Assembly (NCBI GenBank): GCA_015688915.1 | Contig: JAATGX010000291.1 | Coordinates: forward strand, 1-5,479 | Source: Desulfuromonadales bacterium | Lineage (GTDB): Bacteria; Desulfobacterota; Desulfuromonadia; Geobacterales; Pseudopelobacteraceae | Reading direction: 5' to 3' | Length of the DNA: 5,479 nucleotides | Shown here: in pieces, positions 4,866 through 5,479 of the stretch | Layout: the number at the start of each line of letters is the position of its first letter | How positions within the stretch are numbered: position 1 is the stretch's first letter | Position numbers and translations under genes: made by a program | Notes under the pieces: model-generated | What the model saw: the letters and a program-made list of their open reading frames with translations, nothing else | Told to the model about the DNA's origin: nothing | The model's database searches: none

Positions 4866-5479
4866 GTGTCCCCCTCCGGCGCGGTCAAAAAACATCCCAA
4901 GAGCAAGAAAAAGGCGGCCATGAGCGATGCCAGCGCCAAACCGGCGACAGTGAGGGCAAAAGGTGTGCGGAAAGGGGCGGCGAAGCCTGCTGCGCCCGTT
5001 GATGCCGCAGTTCCCGCCTTCGACCTGACCGACAGCGAATGGTACCTCAACCGGGAGCTGACCTGGCTGGAGTTCAACCGCCGCGTGCTGCACGAGGCGG
5101 AAGACGAGCGTACGCCATTGTTGGAGCGCCTGAAGTTTATCGCCATTGTCAGCTCCAACCTGGACGAATTCTTCATGAAACGCATCGGCGGCCTCAAGCA
5201 GCAGATCGGGGCCGGCATGCGCGAACTGACCCTGGACGGCCGCACGCCGCGCCAGCAGGTCCAGGAATGCCACACCGTGATCAGGGATATCAATGCCCGC
5301 AAGCGGCAGGTATTTCACGATGTCACGAAACTTCTGGAACAGAAGGGGATCGTGATCGAACGGTACGGCACCCTGACCCCGAAGGAAAAGAAGCTGCTCC
5401 GCGAACACTACTACACCAACATCTTTCCACTGCTGACCCCCCAATCCATCGATCCTGCCCATCCGTTCCCGTTCATTCC
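4866..5479 (+). CDS. ppk1: Polyphosphate kinase 1, N-terminal part (cut by window end)
   Basis: Ppk1 reversibly transfers the terminal phosphate of ATP onto polyphosphate chains. Only about 204 codons of an expected roughly 700 are present; the frame is open to the window edge. Numbered from GTG 4866, the diagnostic N-terminal domain starts at YLNRELTWLEFNRRVL (60-75). It continues with LKFIAIVSSNLDEFFMKRI (from 89), which contains the Asn-Leu-Asp-Glu-Phe stretch whose Asn contacts ATP in E. coli Ppk1, and ends near FPLLTPQSIDPAHPFPFI. The catalytic histidines lie beyond the window. The frame is open back to a TAA at 4809. Start candidates are GTG 4866 (GGAG six bases upstream) and ATG 4920. 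Either gives a Lys/Ala/Pro-rich leader of 41-59 residues not present in E. coli Ppk1, probably disordered. It is not a signal peptide, as it has no hydrophobic core. The gene is divergent from rep. Family identity is certain; the start is not. Confidence 0.93.
   Translation, partial: MSPSGAVKKHPKSKKKAAMSDASAKPATVRAKGVRKGAAKPAAPVDAAVPAFDLTDSEWYLNRELTWLEFNRRVLHEAEDERTPLLERLKFIAIVSSNLDEFFMKRIGGLKQQIGAGMRELTLDGRTPRQQVQECHTVIRDINARKRQVFHDVTKLLEQKGIVIERYGTLTPKEKKLLREHYYTNIFPLLTPQSIDPAHPFPFI

Noticed and set aside
4194..5462. Long open frame on the - strand running through the ppk1 start and into rep (422 codons)
   Set aside because: It overlaps two strongly supported genes in the wrong frame or strand, and its downstream half is a shifted, low-complexity reading of the helicase N-terminus.

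Overview
The window reads as chromosomal DNA of a GC-rich anaerobic bacterium, most likely a Geobacter-like member of the Desulfuromonadota. This rests on three things: a methyl-accepting chemotaxis protein with a C-terminal hemerythrin domain, the G/C-run palindromic repeats and the 'CACAGAGGCACAGAG' inverted-repeat element that I recall as common in such genomes, and the general look of the Rep helicase and Ppk1. Genus-level assignment is inference from memory, not from a search.

Layout, left to right. A short palindromic repeat (1-42) opens the window, followed by a probable promoter and a small stand-alone macrodomain (ADP-ribose-binding fold) gene on the + strand (145-573). It converges with a - strand gene for a membrane chemoreceptor carrying a C-terminal hemerythrin domain (762-2324). 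The gap between them is almost filled by a 161-bp MITE-like element with long terminal inverted repeats (595-755). Upstream of the receptor is a 416-base gene-free stretch (2325-2740), unusually rich in palindromes: an A/T palindrome, a 26-bp near-perfect palindrome centred on TTGATCAA, two small hairpins, and two copies of the repeat seen at the window start, in opposite orientations. Next comes a complete Rep-type superfamily 1 DNA helicase on the - strand (2741-4741). Across a short divergent intergenic region lies the start of a polyphosphate kinase (Ppk1) on the + strand (from 4866 or 4920), cut by the window end.

The genes do not form an obvious single pathway. The macrodomain protein would handle ADP-ribose or ADP-ribosylated targets. 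The receptor would report oxygen or redox state to the chemotaxis machinery. Rep would help replication forks past obstacles, and Ppk1 makes polyphosphate. Orientation changes at every gene boundary except MCP/rep, which share a strand but are separated by the palindromic region, so each gene is probably its own transcription unit.

I see no clear new multi-gene system. The best leads are the macrodomain that seems to lack the lysine and aspartate of TARG1/DarG-type hydrolases, the hemerythrin receptor with almost no periplasmic part, and the palindrome-dense intergenic region with inverted repeat copies 2.5 kb apart.
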